From contig NZ_LMSL01000039.1 of NCBI RefSeq assembly GCF_001428405.1, positions 1 through 64,000 of the forward strand: DNA of 64,000 bases. Reading direction: 5' to 3'. The DNA is from Frateuria sp. Soil773. Lineage in GTDB: Bacteria > Pseudomonadota > Gammaproteobacteria > Xanthomonadales > Rhodanobacteraceae. Positions 8,646 through 18,244 of the stretch are shown here, in pieces. The position numbers and the translations under genes were made by a program. Numbering within the stretch: position 1 is the stretch's first letter; each line of letters starts with the position of its first letter. The notes beneath the pieces were generated by a model. That model was not told where the DNA came from, did no database searches, and saw only the letters and a list, made by a program, of their open reading frames with translations.

Positions 8646-11381
8646 TCAGGTGATCTTGTACTTGAAGGCGCCGTCCTTGCCGGCGCCTACCTTGATCTTC
8701 TCGATCGCGCCGCCTTCCGCCATGCGCGCGAGCACGCTGTCGGCCACCTCGGGCAACAGGCTGCCGTTGAGGATGTGGTCGACGTTGCGCGCGCCCGAAT
8801 CGACCTCGGTGCAGCGGGCCAGCACCGCCTCCACCAGGGCGCCGTCGTAGGCGAATTCGGCCTGGTGGTTGGCCTTGACGCGCTGCCCGATGCGATCGAG
8901 CTTGAGCCGGATGATGCGTTCGAGCACGTCGTCGCTCATCGGGTAGTACGGAATCACCTTCATGCGGCCCAGGAAGGCCGGCTTGAAGGCCTTGTACAGC
9001 GCCGGGCGAAGCTGCTCGGACAGGGCCTCGGCGTCGGGCAGTTCCTCCGCCGGCTTGTTGAGGCAGGCCTGCATGATCGTCTGCGAGCCGACGTTGCTGG
9101 TGAGGATGATGAGCGTGTTGCGGAAATCGATCTCGCGGCCCTCGGCGTCGTCCATCACGCCCTTGTCGAAGACCTGGAAGAACAGCTCCAGCACGTCCGG
9201 ATGCGCCTTCTCCACCTCGTCCAGCAGCACCACCGAGTACGGGCTGCGGCGCACCGCCTCGGTGAGCACGCCGCCCTCGCCGTAGCCGACGTAGCCCGGC
9301 GGCGAGCCTTTCAGTCCGGACACGGTGTGCGCCTCCTGGTACTCGCTCATGTTGATGGTGATCAGCTTGCGCTCGCCGCCGTAGAGGATGTCCGCCAGCG
9401 CCAGCGCCGTCTCGGTCTTGCCGACGCCGGACGGGCCGACGAACAGGAACACGCCCTTGGGCTTGTTCGGGTCCTCCAGGTTGGCGCGGGCGGTGCGCAC
9501 GCGCTGGGCGATCGCCTCCAGCGCGTGGTCCTGGCCGATCACGCGCTGCTCCAGCGCCGGGCGCAGGTTGCGCACCGTGCGGATCTCGTCCTTGACCATC
9601 TTGCCCAGCGGGATGCCGGTCCACGCCGCGACGATCCCGGCGACGACGATGCCGTCGACCTGGATGGGGATCAGCGGCGCATCGCCCTGCAACGCGGCAA
9701 GCTCGTCGTAGAGCTGCTGCAGTTGCCGCTTCTCGGGGCTGGTCGCAGCCGGTTTGGCCTTGCCCTTGGCGGGCTTTGCCGGCTTGGCCGCAGCAGCCTC
9801 CGGCTCGGCGGGCTTGCCCTCGGCGGCTTGCGCGACCGAAGCTTCGAGCCTGGCGCGCAGTGCCTTGATCTTCTCGACCGCGGCGCGCTCGGCCTCCCAG
9901 CGCTGCTCGTCGGCCTTGAGCGAAGCCTCGACCGCGCCGCGCTCCGCGCGCAGCGCATCGAGCCGCGCGTCGTGCGCGTGTCCCGCGGCCTCCTCGCGTT
10001 CCAGCGCGGCGATCTCCGCCCCCAGCCGGTCCAGTTGCTTGCGCGCGTCGTCGATCGGCGCCGGCGTGGCGGTCTGGCCCAGCGCCACGCGCGCGCAGGC
10101 CGTGTCGAGCACGCTGACGCCCTTGTCCGGCAGTTGGCGCCCGCTGATGTAGCGGTGCGACAGGCGCACCGCCTCGGTCACCGCCTCGTCGAGCACGCGC
10201 ACGTTGAAGTGCTTCTCCATCAACGGCACCATGCCGCGCAGCATGGCGGCGGCGAGCGACTCGCCGGGCTCCTCCACCTTCACCACCTGGAAGCGCCGCG
10301 CGAGCGCCGCGTCCTTCTCGAAGTACTTCTTGTATTCGCCCCAGGTGGTCGCCGCGATGGTGCGCAGCTCGCCGCGCGCGAGCGCCGGCTTGAGCAGGTT
10401 GGCGGCGTCGTTCTGGCCGGCCGAGCCGCCTGCGCCGATCATCGTGTGCGCCTCGTCGATGAACAGGATGATCGGCTTGGGACTCTTCTTGACCTCGTCG
10501 ATCACGTTCTTCAGGCGGTTCTCGAACTCGCCCTTCACGCTGGCGCCGGCCTGCAGCAAGCCCATGTCCAGCGTATGCAGCTCGACGCCCTGCAACGGCG
10601 GCGGCACGTCGCCCTCGGCGATCTTCAGCGCGAGCCCTTCGACCACGGCGGTCTTGCCGACGCCGGCCTCGCCGGTGAGGATCGGGTTGTTCTGGCGGCG
10701 GCGCATCAGGATGTCGATGGCCTGGCGGATCTCGGTATCGCGGCCGATCACCGGATCGAGCTTGCCGTCGCGGGCGCGCTGGGTGAGGTTGCTGGTGAAC
10801 TGGTCCAGCGCGGGCGTCTTGCCCAGGCCGGCCTGGGACTCGGCCGCGCCTTCCTCCGGCCGCTCCGCGACGGCAGGCGCGTCGGCGAAACGCACGCTTT
10901 CGCCCGCCTCCGCCGAACCCTCGGTCAGCCGAGCCAGGTCGTGCTTCAACTCGTCCTGCCTGAACCGGGCGAACAGCGCCGAGCCGCGATAGGCCAGTTG
11001 CGACAGCTCGGGATGGGTAAGCAATGCAGTGAGCAGGTGGCCGCTGCGGATGCGCGTGGTGTGCGAATCCAGCGAGGCGATCAGCCAGGCGTGTTCGAGC
11101 AGGGTCGGCAGGTGGGCGGAAAACACCGGCGTGCGCGTGTTGCCGTTGCGGAAGCGGCCGATTTCCTGCTCCAGGTCGGTCTGCAACTTCTCCAGGCTGA
11201 TGCCGCTGCGGCGCGCGATCACCACGAAATCGCTCTGCGACTGCTCCAGCAGGGCCAGGAACAGGTGCTCCAGGTCCACCTCGTAGTGGCCGCGCGCCAT
11301 GCACAGGCTCGCCGCCCGCTCGGCGGCGCGGCGGCAGGTGTCGTCGAGCTTGGAGATCAGTGTCTTCAACGAATTGCTCAT
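8646..11381 (-). CDS. clpV: T6SS sheath-recycling ATPase ClpV (TssH)
   Basis: A 911-aa AAA+ ATPase of the ClpB/ClpV type. The Clp N-domain (about 1–150) in ClpV binds contracted TssC. The first AAA domain has Walker A GEAGVGKT at 237–244 and Walker B ILFIDEAH near 306–312. A middle coiled coil spans about 445–515. The second AAA domain has GPSGVGKT at 649–656 and VVLLDEVEKAH downstream. ClpV disassembles the contracted sheath for reuse. Between the coiled coil and the second AAA module there is an Ala/Lys/Pro-rich low-complexity stretch (about 521–551, e.g. KPAKPAKGKAKPAA) that I regard as a lineage-specific linker. The gene lies in the minus operon, 58 bases after tssG. Confidence 0.95.
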   Translation of the reverse strand: MSNSLKTLISKLDDTCRRAAERAASLCMARGHYEVDLEHLFLALLEQSQSDFVVIARRSGISLEKLQTDLEQEIGRFRNGNTRTPVFSAHLPTLLEHAWLIASLDSHTTRIRSGHLLTALLTHPELSQLAYRGSALFARFRQDELKHDLARLTEGSAEAGESVRFADAPAVAERPEEGAAESQAGLGKTPALDQFTSNLTQRARDGKLDPVIGRDTEIRQAIDILMRRRQNNPILTGEAGVGKTAVVEGLALKIAEGDVPPPLQGVELHTLDMGLLQAGASVKGEFENRLKNVIDEVKKSPKPIILFIDEAHTMIGAGGSAGQNDAANLLKPALARGELRTIAATTWGEYKKYFEKDAALARRFQVVKVEEPGESLAAAMLRGMVPLMEKHFNVRVLDEAVTEAVRLSHRYISGRQLPDKGVSVLDTACARVALGQTATPAPIDDARKQLDRLGAEIAALEREEAAGHAHDARLDALRAERGAVEASLKADEQRWEAERAAVEKIKALRARLEASVAQAAEGKPAEPEAAAAKPAKPAKGKAKPAATSPEKRQLQQLYDELAALQGDAPLIPIQVDGIVVAGIVAAWTGIPLGKMVKDEIRTVRNLRPALEQRVIGQDHALEAIAQRVRTARANLEDPNKPKGVFLFVGPSGVGKTETALALADILYGGERKLITINMSEYQEAHTVSGLKGSPPGYVGYGEGGVLTEAVRRSPYSVVLLDEVEKAHPDVLELFFQVFDKGVMDDAEGREIDFRNTLIILTSNVGSQTIMQACLNKPAEELPDAEALSEQLRPALYKAFKPAFLGRMKVIPYYPMSDDVLERIIRLKLDRIGQRVKANHQAEFAYDGALVEAVLARCTEVDSGARNVDHILNGSLLPEVADSVLARMAEGGAIEKIKVGAGKDGAFKYKIT

Positions 11382-11439
11382 GGTCTTCCTTAACCGTCCT
11401 CGCCGGTTCGGTGTGTCGGTGGGCGCCGTCGCGCCCGGT

Positions 11440-12513
11440 TCATTGCAATGTCTTCACCGCATAGCTCGCGTCGGCGCGGTCGGCCGTGGCCGGCCGCGTG
11501 CACACGAAGGCGTCCCAGCCGAGCCGGCCGGCCGACGCCTCGGACAGCACGGCGCCGCATACGTCGCGCGCGCGCAGGATCGGCACGATCTCGTACTCCA
11601 GCGCGCCGCCGCCGAGCAGGGTCAGCCACTTGGCCAACGCGGCCGCCGCGCTGCCGCCGGGCAGGAAATCCTCGAACTGCGCCCTGGGCAATGGCCCGAC
11701 GTGCAGGCGCAGGCGCAGGTCGCGCTGCCATACGCGCTCGCCGGCCAGCGCGGTCCTGCCCAGCACCGCATTGCTGCCGCCCAGCCGGCTCAACTGCTGC
11801 GGGGGCACCGCGTACCAGGCGCCGGCAAACTGCTCGATCCGCACGGGCGCGTCGAAGTATTCGGCCAGGATGCGCTGCAGGAAGGCCGCGGACAGCGGCC
11901 GCTGGCGCACGCCGGCGCAATAGAACGCCAGCGCCTGGTCGAGCACCGCGCCGTTTCCCTCGGACAGGCGCGAGCGCATGGAACGCAGGCCCAGTCCCGC
12001 CAGCGACAGGGTCAGCGGCAGGAAGCGCTCCTTGCGGTCCAGTTCGTACTGCAGGGCCAGCCGGTATTTCTTCCACGCGGCGTAGAACAATGCCACCGCG
12101 CGGTTGCTGAAGATGTCCATGAAGGCGCGCGCCGCGCGGTCCCGATGGAACACCTCGCGCTCGCCGATGCGCTCGCTGTAGCCCAGCGGCAGCGCCCCGG
12201 CCACGCCCAGCATGCCGATGAAGGAAGGGGTGATCTCCACCGAGCGCCAGGCGCCGGGCTCCGCATCGGCGCCCTCGCCCGCTTCGCCCTGCCCGGCGTG
12301 GACCCGCAACTGCTCGATCTCGCTCGCCGGGAACGCCAGCGACAAGGTGTTGCGGAAGCTCAGGTGGCGCGGCACCACGTCGGCCACGCGCACGCCCTGG
12401 CGCGCAAAGACGTGCTCCAGCACCCTGACGGCCTGGAAGAACTGGAAGCGATGCGGCGATTCCTGCAGCCGCTGCGCTACGCCAGGATCGAGTCGCCGTT
12501 GCGTGCTGGACAT
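11440..12513 (-). CDS. tssG: T6SS baseplate protein TssG
   Basis: A 357-aa TssG. It opens with QRLQESPHRFQFFQAVRVLE, and then has FRNTLSLAFPASEI, VEITPSFIGMLGVAGALP and HRDRAARAFMDIFSNR, all typical of this baseplate wedge component. It forms the TssF2–TssG complex and joins TssK to the baseplate. The start ATG at 12513 lies inside the end of tssF (37-base overlap), indicating translational coupling. Confidence 0.93.
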   Translation of the reverse strand: MSSTQRRLDPGVAQRLQESPHRFQFFQAVRVLEHVFARQGVRVADVVPRHLSFRNTLSLAFPASEIEQLRVHAGQGEAGEGADAEPGAWRSVEITPSFIGMLGVAGALPLGYSERIGEREVFHRDRAARAFMDIFSNRAVALFYAAWKKYRLALQYELDRKERFLPLTLSLAGLGLRSMRSRLSEGNGAVLDQALAFYCAGVRQRPLSAAFLQRILAEYFDAPVRIEQFAGAWYAVPPQQLSRLGGSNAVLGRTALAGERVWQRDLRLRLHVGPLPRAQFEDFLPGGSAAAALAKWLTLLGGGALEYEIVPILRARDVCGAVLSEASAGRLGWDAFVCTRPATADRADASYAVKTLQ

Positions 12514-14312
12514 CGGATCAGTTCCTCTCCGCTGCGGTGGGAGAGCAGGACGAGCTGGGTGAAGCTGTTGGCGTTCACATACAGGCCGAAGAAGGCATCC
12601 ATCACGTGCGCGAAGATGCTGATGCCGGTGCCGACGAAGCTTTCCTCGTCGACGGTGAGGCGCACTTCTGTTCCGCGCGCGACGCTGGCGAAGTGCTTGC
12701 CGGGCAGCCACGCCGTCACGCTGCGCTGGACGAGGTCGAGCATGCCCTCGATCTGCCGCGACGAGATCGCGGAACGCTGCAGGTCGTACAGCTTGAGCAT
12801 CTCGCGCAGGGGGGCGATGCCACCCTCGACCAGCGACAGGTGGTTCAGCGACAGGTGCGAGATGAGCCGCCACTGGGCGCCGCGGCCGCGCTCGAAGCGC
12901 ACCGACGGCGTGGGCTTGCGCAGCATCGCGATGCTGCGCGCCACGCCGCCTCCCTCCAGCACCAGGTCGCCGCCGGGCACGCCGTAGGCGAGCTGCTCGG
13001 GCAGGTCGCGGTTGCTGCAGACGAGGTCGATGCTTAGCACGTCGGTGCGCGGCGTCACCGGGTCGAACTGGGCGTCCACGATGCTCAGCTCCAACTCGTA
13101 GCCCGGGCTCTGCCTGGCGACCAGTTCGTCGCGCCGTGCCACCCAGTAGTGTTCGTGGCGTTCCTGGCTCTCGCCATGCCGCAGCGAATAGAACGGGCGG
13201 AATTCCGTGATCGTCTCGCCCTGCGCGGTCTGCTGCACGCGCGCCACCGATTCGATCGCGTGCACTTCGTAGGCGAAGGCGCGGCGGGAATCGGCGACCA
13301 CCGGATAGGAAACGGCCGCGTGCGACACGCGGATGGGCTCGCCATGCTGGGCGAACAGGTTGACGATCGGCGTGCAGCCGGTGGGCAGGTTCGCAGCGGA
13401 CAGGCCCTCGAGCAGCCGCGCATGGGCCGAATCGGCGGCGACGTCCTTGAGCACGAGGTGCACGGTGAACTGGCGACCGCCCAGCGCGCCGATGCGCCGC
13501 AGGTCCAGGTCGAAGAAGCCGAACTTCTCCGGGAACGCGAAGAACTCGGTGAGCAGGCGGTAGGCCGGGTGCGAGCGGGCCGGATAGTCGATCAGCGACT
13601 CGTCTTCGCCGAAGCCGGCCGGTGCCAGCGGATTGGCATCCAATGGCAGCCACTGGTCGCGCCCGGCGGGCTCGACGTAGGCCTTGAGCACGTGCATGGC
13701 GAGCACGTCGCGCAAGGCGGCGCAGAACGACGGCTCGCCGTCGGTGAACAGGCGCAGCGTCTCCAGTTCGAACGCCGCGACCGACTCGTGCGTGGACGCC
13801 AGGTTGAACCCGATCGAGATCTGCGCGCCGGCCTGCGGCGGCAGGCGCACCGACCGCGGCGCCTGGACGATCGAGTTGAACCGCGCCGACGTCAGTTGCA
13901 GCGGCGACAGGACGACGTCGTAGGTGGTGCGGAACCGGCACGGCACGCCGCGGACCGGCCGCGACAGCAGCTCGGTGCCGCGCTTCACCACCACCGGCGC
14001 CGACAGTTGCGAGGCCGCGCTGCCCGCGTCGAAGCGGGCGATCGAGCACGACGGAAAGGGCCGCAGGTAGTGCGGATAGAGCACCTCCAGCAGCGCCTCG
14101 GTGAACTCCGGGTAGTCGTCCTCGATCTTCTTGGAGATGCGGGCGCCCATCAGCGCGAACGATTCGATCAGCCGTTCGACGTGCGGGTCCTCGCTGACGT
14201 CGCCGGTCAGCAGCAGGCGCCCGGCGATCTTGGGGTACTTGTCCGCGAAATCGCGCGAATACCGGCGCAGGAAGGCCAGTTCGCGTTCGTAATAGGGGAG
14301 CAGGTCTTCCAT
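12477..14312 (-). CDS. tssF: T6SS baseplate protein TssF
   Basis: A 611-aa TssF. The N-terminus MEDLLPYYERELAFLRRYSR and the following KYPKIAGRLLL and DPHVERLIESFALMGARI are strongly conserved in TssF. The C-terminus carries SFVGTGISIFAHVMDAFF, also usual in the family. Two TssF with one TssG form the wedge of the baseplate under VgrG. Length is normal (about 590–630 aa). It overlaps tssG downstream and follows tssE after 83 bases. Confidence 0.94.
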   Translation of the reverse strand: MEDLLPYYERELAFLRRYSRDFADKYPKIAGRLLLTGDVSEDPHVERLIESFALMGARISKKIEDDYPEFTEALLEVLYPHYLRPFPSCSIARFDAGSAASQLSAPVVVKRGTELLSRPVRGVPCRFRTTYDVVLSPLQLTSARFNSIVQAPRSVRLPPQAGAQISIGFNLASTHESVAAFELETLRLFTDGEPSFCAALRDVLAMHVLKAYVEPAGRDQWLPLDANPLAPAGFGEDESLIDYPARSHPAYRLLTEFFAFPEKFGFFDLDLRRIGALGGRQFTVHLVLKDVAADSAHARLLEGLSAANLPTGCTPIVNLFAQHGEPIRVSHAAVSYPVVADSRRAFAYEVHAIESVARVQQTAQGETITEFRPFYSLRHGESQERHEHYWVARRDELVARQSPGYELELSIVDAQFDPVTPRTDVLSIDLVCSNRDLPEQLAYGVPGGDLVLEGGGVARSIAMLRKPTPSVRFERGRGAQWRLISHLSLNHLSLVEGGIAPLREMLKLYDLQRSAISSRQIEGMLDLVQRSVTAWLPGKHFASVARGTEVRLTVDEESFVGTGISIFAHVMDAFFGLYVNANSFTQLVLLSHRSGEELIRCPARNGDSILA

Positions 14313-14395
14313 GGCCTATCGCCCCGGGAGCGCCGGGGCCGCCGCATTCCGCCCGCGCGATGCGGACGTCCTCCTGGCGGGGAAAGCGCCGGCGA

Positions 14396-14878
14396 TCATG
14401 CCGCGACCCGCCGCGCCCGGCTCACCGAATACTGCAGCGTGGTCGGCTGCAACAGCGCATCGAAGCTCACCGGTTCGCGCGAAGGATGGACCACCAGCAT
14501 CGCGCTGATCGAGAAGCGCAACGCGCCGGTGGAGCGCTGTTCCGGATCGAGCGAGACGCGCACCTGGGTCAGGCGCGGCTCGTGCCGGGCGATGGCCAGT
14601 TCCAGCGAGCGGCAGATGAAGGCGCGGTCGGGCGAACTGGCCAGGCTCCGGCCGGAAAAATCGCTGAGCCCGTACGTGGCCAGCGAACGCTGGCAATGCG
14701 GATAATCGCGCAAGGCCTCTTCGTCCATCACGAAACGGCTGTTGAGCAGGGCCTCGACGTCGCGCGCCACCGATTCCTTGAACTCCTCCAGCGAAAGCCG
14801 CTTGAACATGCCCTGCCCCGGGTCGCGGGGGGCATCGTCGAACAGTTTCTCAAGCAGCCCGGGCTCGAATCCCTTCAT
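14396..14878 (-). CDS. tssE: T6SS baseplate protein TssE (gp25-like)
   Basis: About 160 aa, with the gp25-like lysozyme-fold pattern: LEEFKESVARDVEALLNSR, then YGLSDFSG and an IARHEPRLTQVRVSLDP strand. TssE links the baseplate to the first sheath row. Three in-frame starts lie close together (TTG 14890, ATG 14884, ATG 14878). I choose 14878 (MKGFEP) because GGGA stands at the better distance and family members begin MKGF; 14884 is nearly as likely. Confidence 0.9.
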   Translation of the reverse strand: MKGFEPGLLEKLFDDAPRDPGQGMFKRLSLEEFKESVARDVEALLNSRFVMDEEALRDYPHCQRSLATYGLSDFSGRSLASSPDRAFICRSLELAIARHEPRLTQVRVSLDPEQRSTGALRFSISAMLVVHPSREPVSFDALLQPTTLQYSVSRARRVAA

Positions 14879-15008
14879 GACCATTCCCAATCACGGCCCG
14901 GTTACGCGCATGCCGGGAAGCTCCGGCACGGCATCAAGCAATGCATCCGATCGACCGGCACGAAGCCGCCGCGATAGGGATCGCGGCGGCTCGACCATGC
15001 CGTAACGG

Positions 15009-15512
15009 TCAGACCGAGAAGGTCTTGTCGTTCTTGGTCAGGCTCCAGGCGCCCTGCGAGCTGCCGCCCTGGCCGCCGCCGATCTTCTGCTGGGTGTAGC
15101 GCCACTGCACGGCGGCGTACTTCAGCGTGAAGGTCTCGGTCGGCAGGCCCTCGCCCACCACGCTCGGCGCGACACTGGCGATGATCGCGTTCTGCAGCTG
15201 GATCTCGAGGTACTTCACGCGCTTGCCGTCGCCGTCGGCACGCATGAACTCGATGGTGACGTCGCTGAACGTGGTGCCGCCCGAGCACGCCTGGAACAAC
15301 TGCGGGCTGACCACGTCGATGTCCTTCTCGAACACCATTTCACCGTGTTCGCAACGCTCGGCCGTATGGCCGCCGGCCGTGGAGGCGGTCGCCGAACGCG
15401 GCTGCCGGATCAGGTGGCTCCACGAGCTGATTTCGATCCAATCCTTGTGATCCTTGTCGAGGGACTCACCCTTGATGTCGGGCTTGCCGAATTTGATGTA
15501 GATGTCTTTCAT
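15009..15512 (-). CDS. hcp: T6SS tube protein Hcp (TssD)
   Basis: A 167-aa Hcp1-family protein: MKDIYIKFGKPDIKGES at the start, HKDWIEISSWSH, CEHGEMVFEKDIDVVSPQL, and a WRYTQQKIGG strand near the end. Hexameric rings stack into the inner tube that carries small effectors. The ATG at 15512 has AAGGA seven bases upstream; the 18 codons before it are not Hcp-like. It lies between tssC and tssE with gaps of 88 and about 130 bases, so it may have its own translation control. Confidence 0.94.
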   Translation of the reverse strand: MKDIYIKFGKPDIKGESLDKDHKDWIEISSWSHLIRQPRSATASTAGGHTAERCEHGEMVFEKDIDVVSPQLFQACSGGTTFSDVTIEFMRADGDGKRVKYLEIQLQNAIIASVAPSVVGEGLPTETFTLKYAAVQWRYTQQKIGGGQGGSSQGAWSLTKNDKTFSV

Positions 15513-15600
15513 GTCTTCATCCTTGATGGTGGGAACAACAAGAGTGCATAGCACCGCCGCGAGCAACCGGTGGCGGCGGGGCCGCCAGCGGATTGATCGA

Positions 15601-17085
15601 CTACTTCGCCGACGCCGGCAACTCGGCTACAAGCCGCAACGACACCGAAAGTTCGTCGAGCTGGTAGTGCGGCCGCAGGAACGCCACCGCGCGGAAGGCC
15701 CCGGGGCGTCCCGGCACGTCCGTCACCTGGATGGAGGCTTCGCGCAGCGGATACTGCGCCTTGGCCTCCTGCGTGGCGTTGTCGTCGAGCAATACGTACT
15801 GGGTGATCCAACTGTTGAGGAAGGACTCGACGCTGCTGCTCGAAGCGAAGCTGCCGATCTTGTCGCGCATCATCGCCTTGAGGTAGTGCGCCACCCGGGA
15901 CACGGCGAAAATGTACTGAAGTTGGGCGGACAACATTGCGTTCGCGTTGGCAGAATCGGTGTTGTACTTCTTGGCCTTCTGGATCGACTGGGCGCCGAAG
16001 AACGCGGCGTAGTCGGTGTTCTTGCAATGCACCAGCGGGATGAAGCCCAGGTCGCTGAGCTCCTTCTCGCGACGGTCGGTGATGGCGATCTCGGTGGGGC
16101 ACTTCAGCGCCACCTCGCCGTCGTCGGTCTTGAAGGTGTGGGTGGGCAGGTCCTCGACCAGGCCGCCGCCTTCGACACCGCGGATCGCCGCGCACCAGCC
16201 GAAGTCCTCGAAGGCATGCGTCAGGCGCGCGCCGAAGGCGTAGGCCGTGTTGCACCACAGGTACTTGCTGTGGTCGGTGCCGTCCACGTCCTCGACGTAG
16301 TTGAAACCTTCGACCGTGGTGCCGTCCTTGGGGTTGTACGGCAGGCGCCCCAGGAAGCGCGGCAGGGTCATGCCGACGTAGCGGCCGTCCTCGGAATCGC
16401 GCAGCGACTTCCACTTGGCGTATTCGACGGTATCGAACACCTTGGCCAGGTCGCGCGGCTTGCCCAGGTCGGCGAAGGTCTCCAGGCCCAGTAGTTCGGG
16501 AGACGCGGCCGAGATGAACGGCGCATGCGCCGCGGCCGCCACGTGCGACATCTGCTCGACGAAGTAGAGATCCTCGGCCTGGCGGCCGATCGCATAGTCG
16601 CCCAGCAGGGCGCCGAACGGGGCGCCGCCGAAGGTGCCGAACTCTTCCTCGTACACCTTCTTGAACAGGGTGCTCTGGTCGAAGTCCAGCGCCGAGCGGA
16701 AGTCGCGGTTCAGGTCCTTCTTCGACGCATTGAGGACCTTGATCTTCATCATCGTACCGGTCGAGGTCTGCTGGCACAGGTAATGGAGCCCGCGCCAGCT
16801 CGACTCGAGCTGCTGGAACTCGGGTGCGTGCATCACCGCGCTGAGCTGCTCGGAAATCATGTGGTCCAGCTCGGCCACGCGCGCGTCGAGCGTGCGGTTG
16901 AGGTTGTCCGAGACCACCACCGTACCCTGCAGCACCTCGCGGGCGAGCTCGGCGATGATGTCCTTGGCGCGCTGGTGCTCGGTATTGGACTTGGCGACCT
17001 TGCTCTGCTCGATGATGTTGTCGAGCAGACCGGTCTCGACCAGCCCGGATTCGGCGGCGCGGGCGCTGCTGGCCTCGGTGTTCAT
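15601..17085 (-). CDS. tssC: T6SS sheath large subunit TssC (VipB)
   Basis: A 494-aa TssC/VipB/EvpB. Conserved pieces include LESSWRGLHYLCQQT near residue 95, ALLGDYAIG, the LPRFLGRLPY block and KYLWCNTAYAFGARLTHAF. It pairs with TssB to build the contractile sheath and is the substrate of ClpV. Its ATG overlaps the tssB stop by four bases (ATGA), giving coupled equimolar translation. Confidence 0.96.
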   Translation of the reverse strand: MNTEASSARAAESGLVETGLLDNIIEQSKVAKSNTEHQRAKDIIAELAREVLQGTVVVSDNLNRTLDARVAELDHMISEQLSAVMHAPEFQQLESSWRGLHYLCQQTSTGTMMKIKVLNASKKDLNRDFRSALDFDQSTLFKKVYEEEFGTFGGAPFGALLGDYAIGRQAEDLYFVEQMSHVAAAAHAPFISAASPELLGLETFADLGKPRDLAKVFDTVEYAKWKSLRDSEDGRYVGMTLPRFLGRLPYNPKDGTTVEGFNYVEDVDGTDHSKYLWCNTAYAFGARLTHAFEDFGWCAAIRGVEGGGLVEDLPTHTFKTDDGEVALKCPTEIAITDRREKELSDLGFIPLVHCKNTDYAAFFGAQSIQKAKKYNTDSANANAMLSAQLQYIFAVSRVAHYLKAMMRDKIGSFASSSSVESFLNSWITQYVLLDDNATQEAKAQYPLREASIQVTDVPGRPGAFRAVAFLRPHYQLDELSVSLRLVAELPASAK

Positions 17086-17588
17086 ACCTGCTCCTGTCCG
17101 GATTCTTCGCCGATCTTCTTCAGCATTTCGGTGTTGTTGAGGACGTCGTTGAGGATGTCCTCCAGCTTCTCGTTGCCGGCCAGCTTGTTGCGCAGGTCGG
17201 CCAGCTTGCTGCGCGCCTCCAGCAGCTTGCGCAGCGGCTCTACCTGCTGCACGACCGCCTCGGGGCGGAAGTCCTCGATCGACTTGAACTTCAGCTCGAC
17301 GCCGTATTCGCCGCTGCCGCCGATGGTGTTGCGGACGCGGTAGGACGCGCGCGGGCTCATGCCCTCCATCACGTCGTCGAAGTTGTCCAGGTCGACGTTG
17401 ACGAACTTGCGGTCGCGCAGGCGCGGCAGCGGCGTCTCGGGCTGGCCGGAGAAATCGCCCAGGACGCCGACCACGAATGGCAACTCCTTCTGTTCGATGG
17501 CGTCACCCTTTTCCACTTCGTAGGTGAGCTGAACGCGCGGCGGGCGCACTTTCTGCAGGCGCTTCTGCACGCTTTCCTTCTTGGCCAT
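17082..17588 (-). CDS. tssB: T6SS sheath small subunit TssB (VipA)
   Basis: A 168-aa TssB/VipA: MAKKESVQKRLQKVRPPRVQ, then VEKGDAIEQKELPFVVGVLGDFSG and RDRKFVNVDLDNFDDVM, all diagnostic. It interlocks with TssC in the sheath. It is the second gene of the minus operon, 35 bases after the TPR lipoprotein. Confidence 0.96.
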   Translation of the reverse strand: MAKKESVQKRLQKVRPPRVQLTYEVEKGDAIEQKELPFVVGVLGDFSGQPETPLPRLRDRKFVNVDLDNFDDVMEGMSPRASYRVRNTIGGSGEYGVELKFKSIEDFRPEAVVQQVEPLRKLLEARSKLADLRNKLAGNEKLEDILNDVLNNTEMLKKIGEESGQEQV

Positions 17589-17623
17589 GGGTTGCGTCTC
17601 CGACGATAGCTGGTGTTAGGGGA

Positions 17624-18244
17624 TCAACGGCCGGGCAGGCCCGAGAAAGGATCGTTGCTGACCGGCGCGGCGGGTGCCGCTTCCGAGGCAGGCTTGTCGG
17701 CGCCGGCCGCGGGAGCCGCCGCCGGCGTGACGGGTGCCCGCGCGATCCGGCGCTTCGGCGGCGTGCGCACGGCCTTTTTGGGGACGAGCACTTCCTCGCC
17801 CAGGGTCTCGCGCAGCTTCTCGGCGAGCTTCTCCGCTTCCTGGTGCGCCGGTCCCTGCAGGTTGTCCTCGTCGTGCAGGCGGCCCAGCGCGTCCACCGCT
17901 ACGCGCAGGCCGGCGACGGTCAGGATGCTTTCCGCATCGACGTCGGCGGCGTCGCGCTGCAGCACTTCCTGCGCGGAGAGGATGGCGCCGCCGTAGTTCT
18001 GCTGGTTGAAATCGAGTTGGGCGAGCCGGAACCAGGGTTCCTTGCGCGTCGGGTCGGCCGCGGCTGCCTTGGTGTAGAACAGGCGCGCACCGTCAACGTT
18101 CTGCGTGCGCAGGTTGGTGTCCGCCTGCTGCATGAGTTGATCGTAGGTGAGCGCCGGAGGTTGGTCGCGCTTGGTGTTGCGCGAGCATCCCGAAACCACG
18201 AATGCGCTGAGCAGCATGCCCAGCAGTAGTGCCTGCGACTTCAA
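17624..18244 (-). CDS. TPR lipoprotein, first gene of the minus T6SS operon
   Basis: A 206-aa exported lipoprotein. After a short basic start comes a hydrophobic signal and the lipobox VVSGC with the lipidated cysteine at about residue 20. Residues 30–110 form TPR-like helices (LMQQADTNLRTQNVDGARLFYTKA, KEPWFRLAQLDFNQQNYGGAI). The tail is Ala/Pro-rich. I choose the TTG at 18244 because GGGAGA stands at ideal distance and the signal peptide then begins correctly; the ATG 48 bases upstream would place extra charged residues before it. It is close to TPR proteins seen upstream of tssB in Xanthomonadales clusters. Exact role unknown; perhaps an assembly or regulatory factor in the periplasm. Confidence 0.75.
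   Translation of the reverse strand: MKSQALLLGMLLSAFVVSGCSRNTKRDQPPALTYDQLMQQADTNLRTQNVDGARLFYTKAAAADPTRKEPWFRLAQLDFNQQNYGGAILSAQEVLQRDAADVDAESILTVAGLRVAVDALGRLHDEDNLQGPAHQEAEKLAEKLRETLGEEVLVPKKAVRTPPKRRIARAPVTPAAAPAAGADKPASEAAPAAPVSNDPFSGLPGR

Noticed and set aside
6576..11393. 1605-codon open frame on the plus strand across vgrG and clpV
   Set aside because: Shadow of the minus-strand genes: GC-rich antisense frame without any domain, crossing two genes with unmistakable protein signatures.
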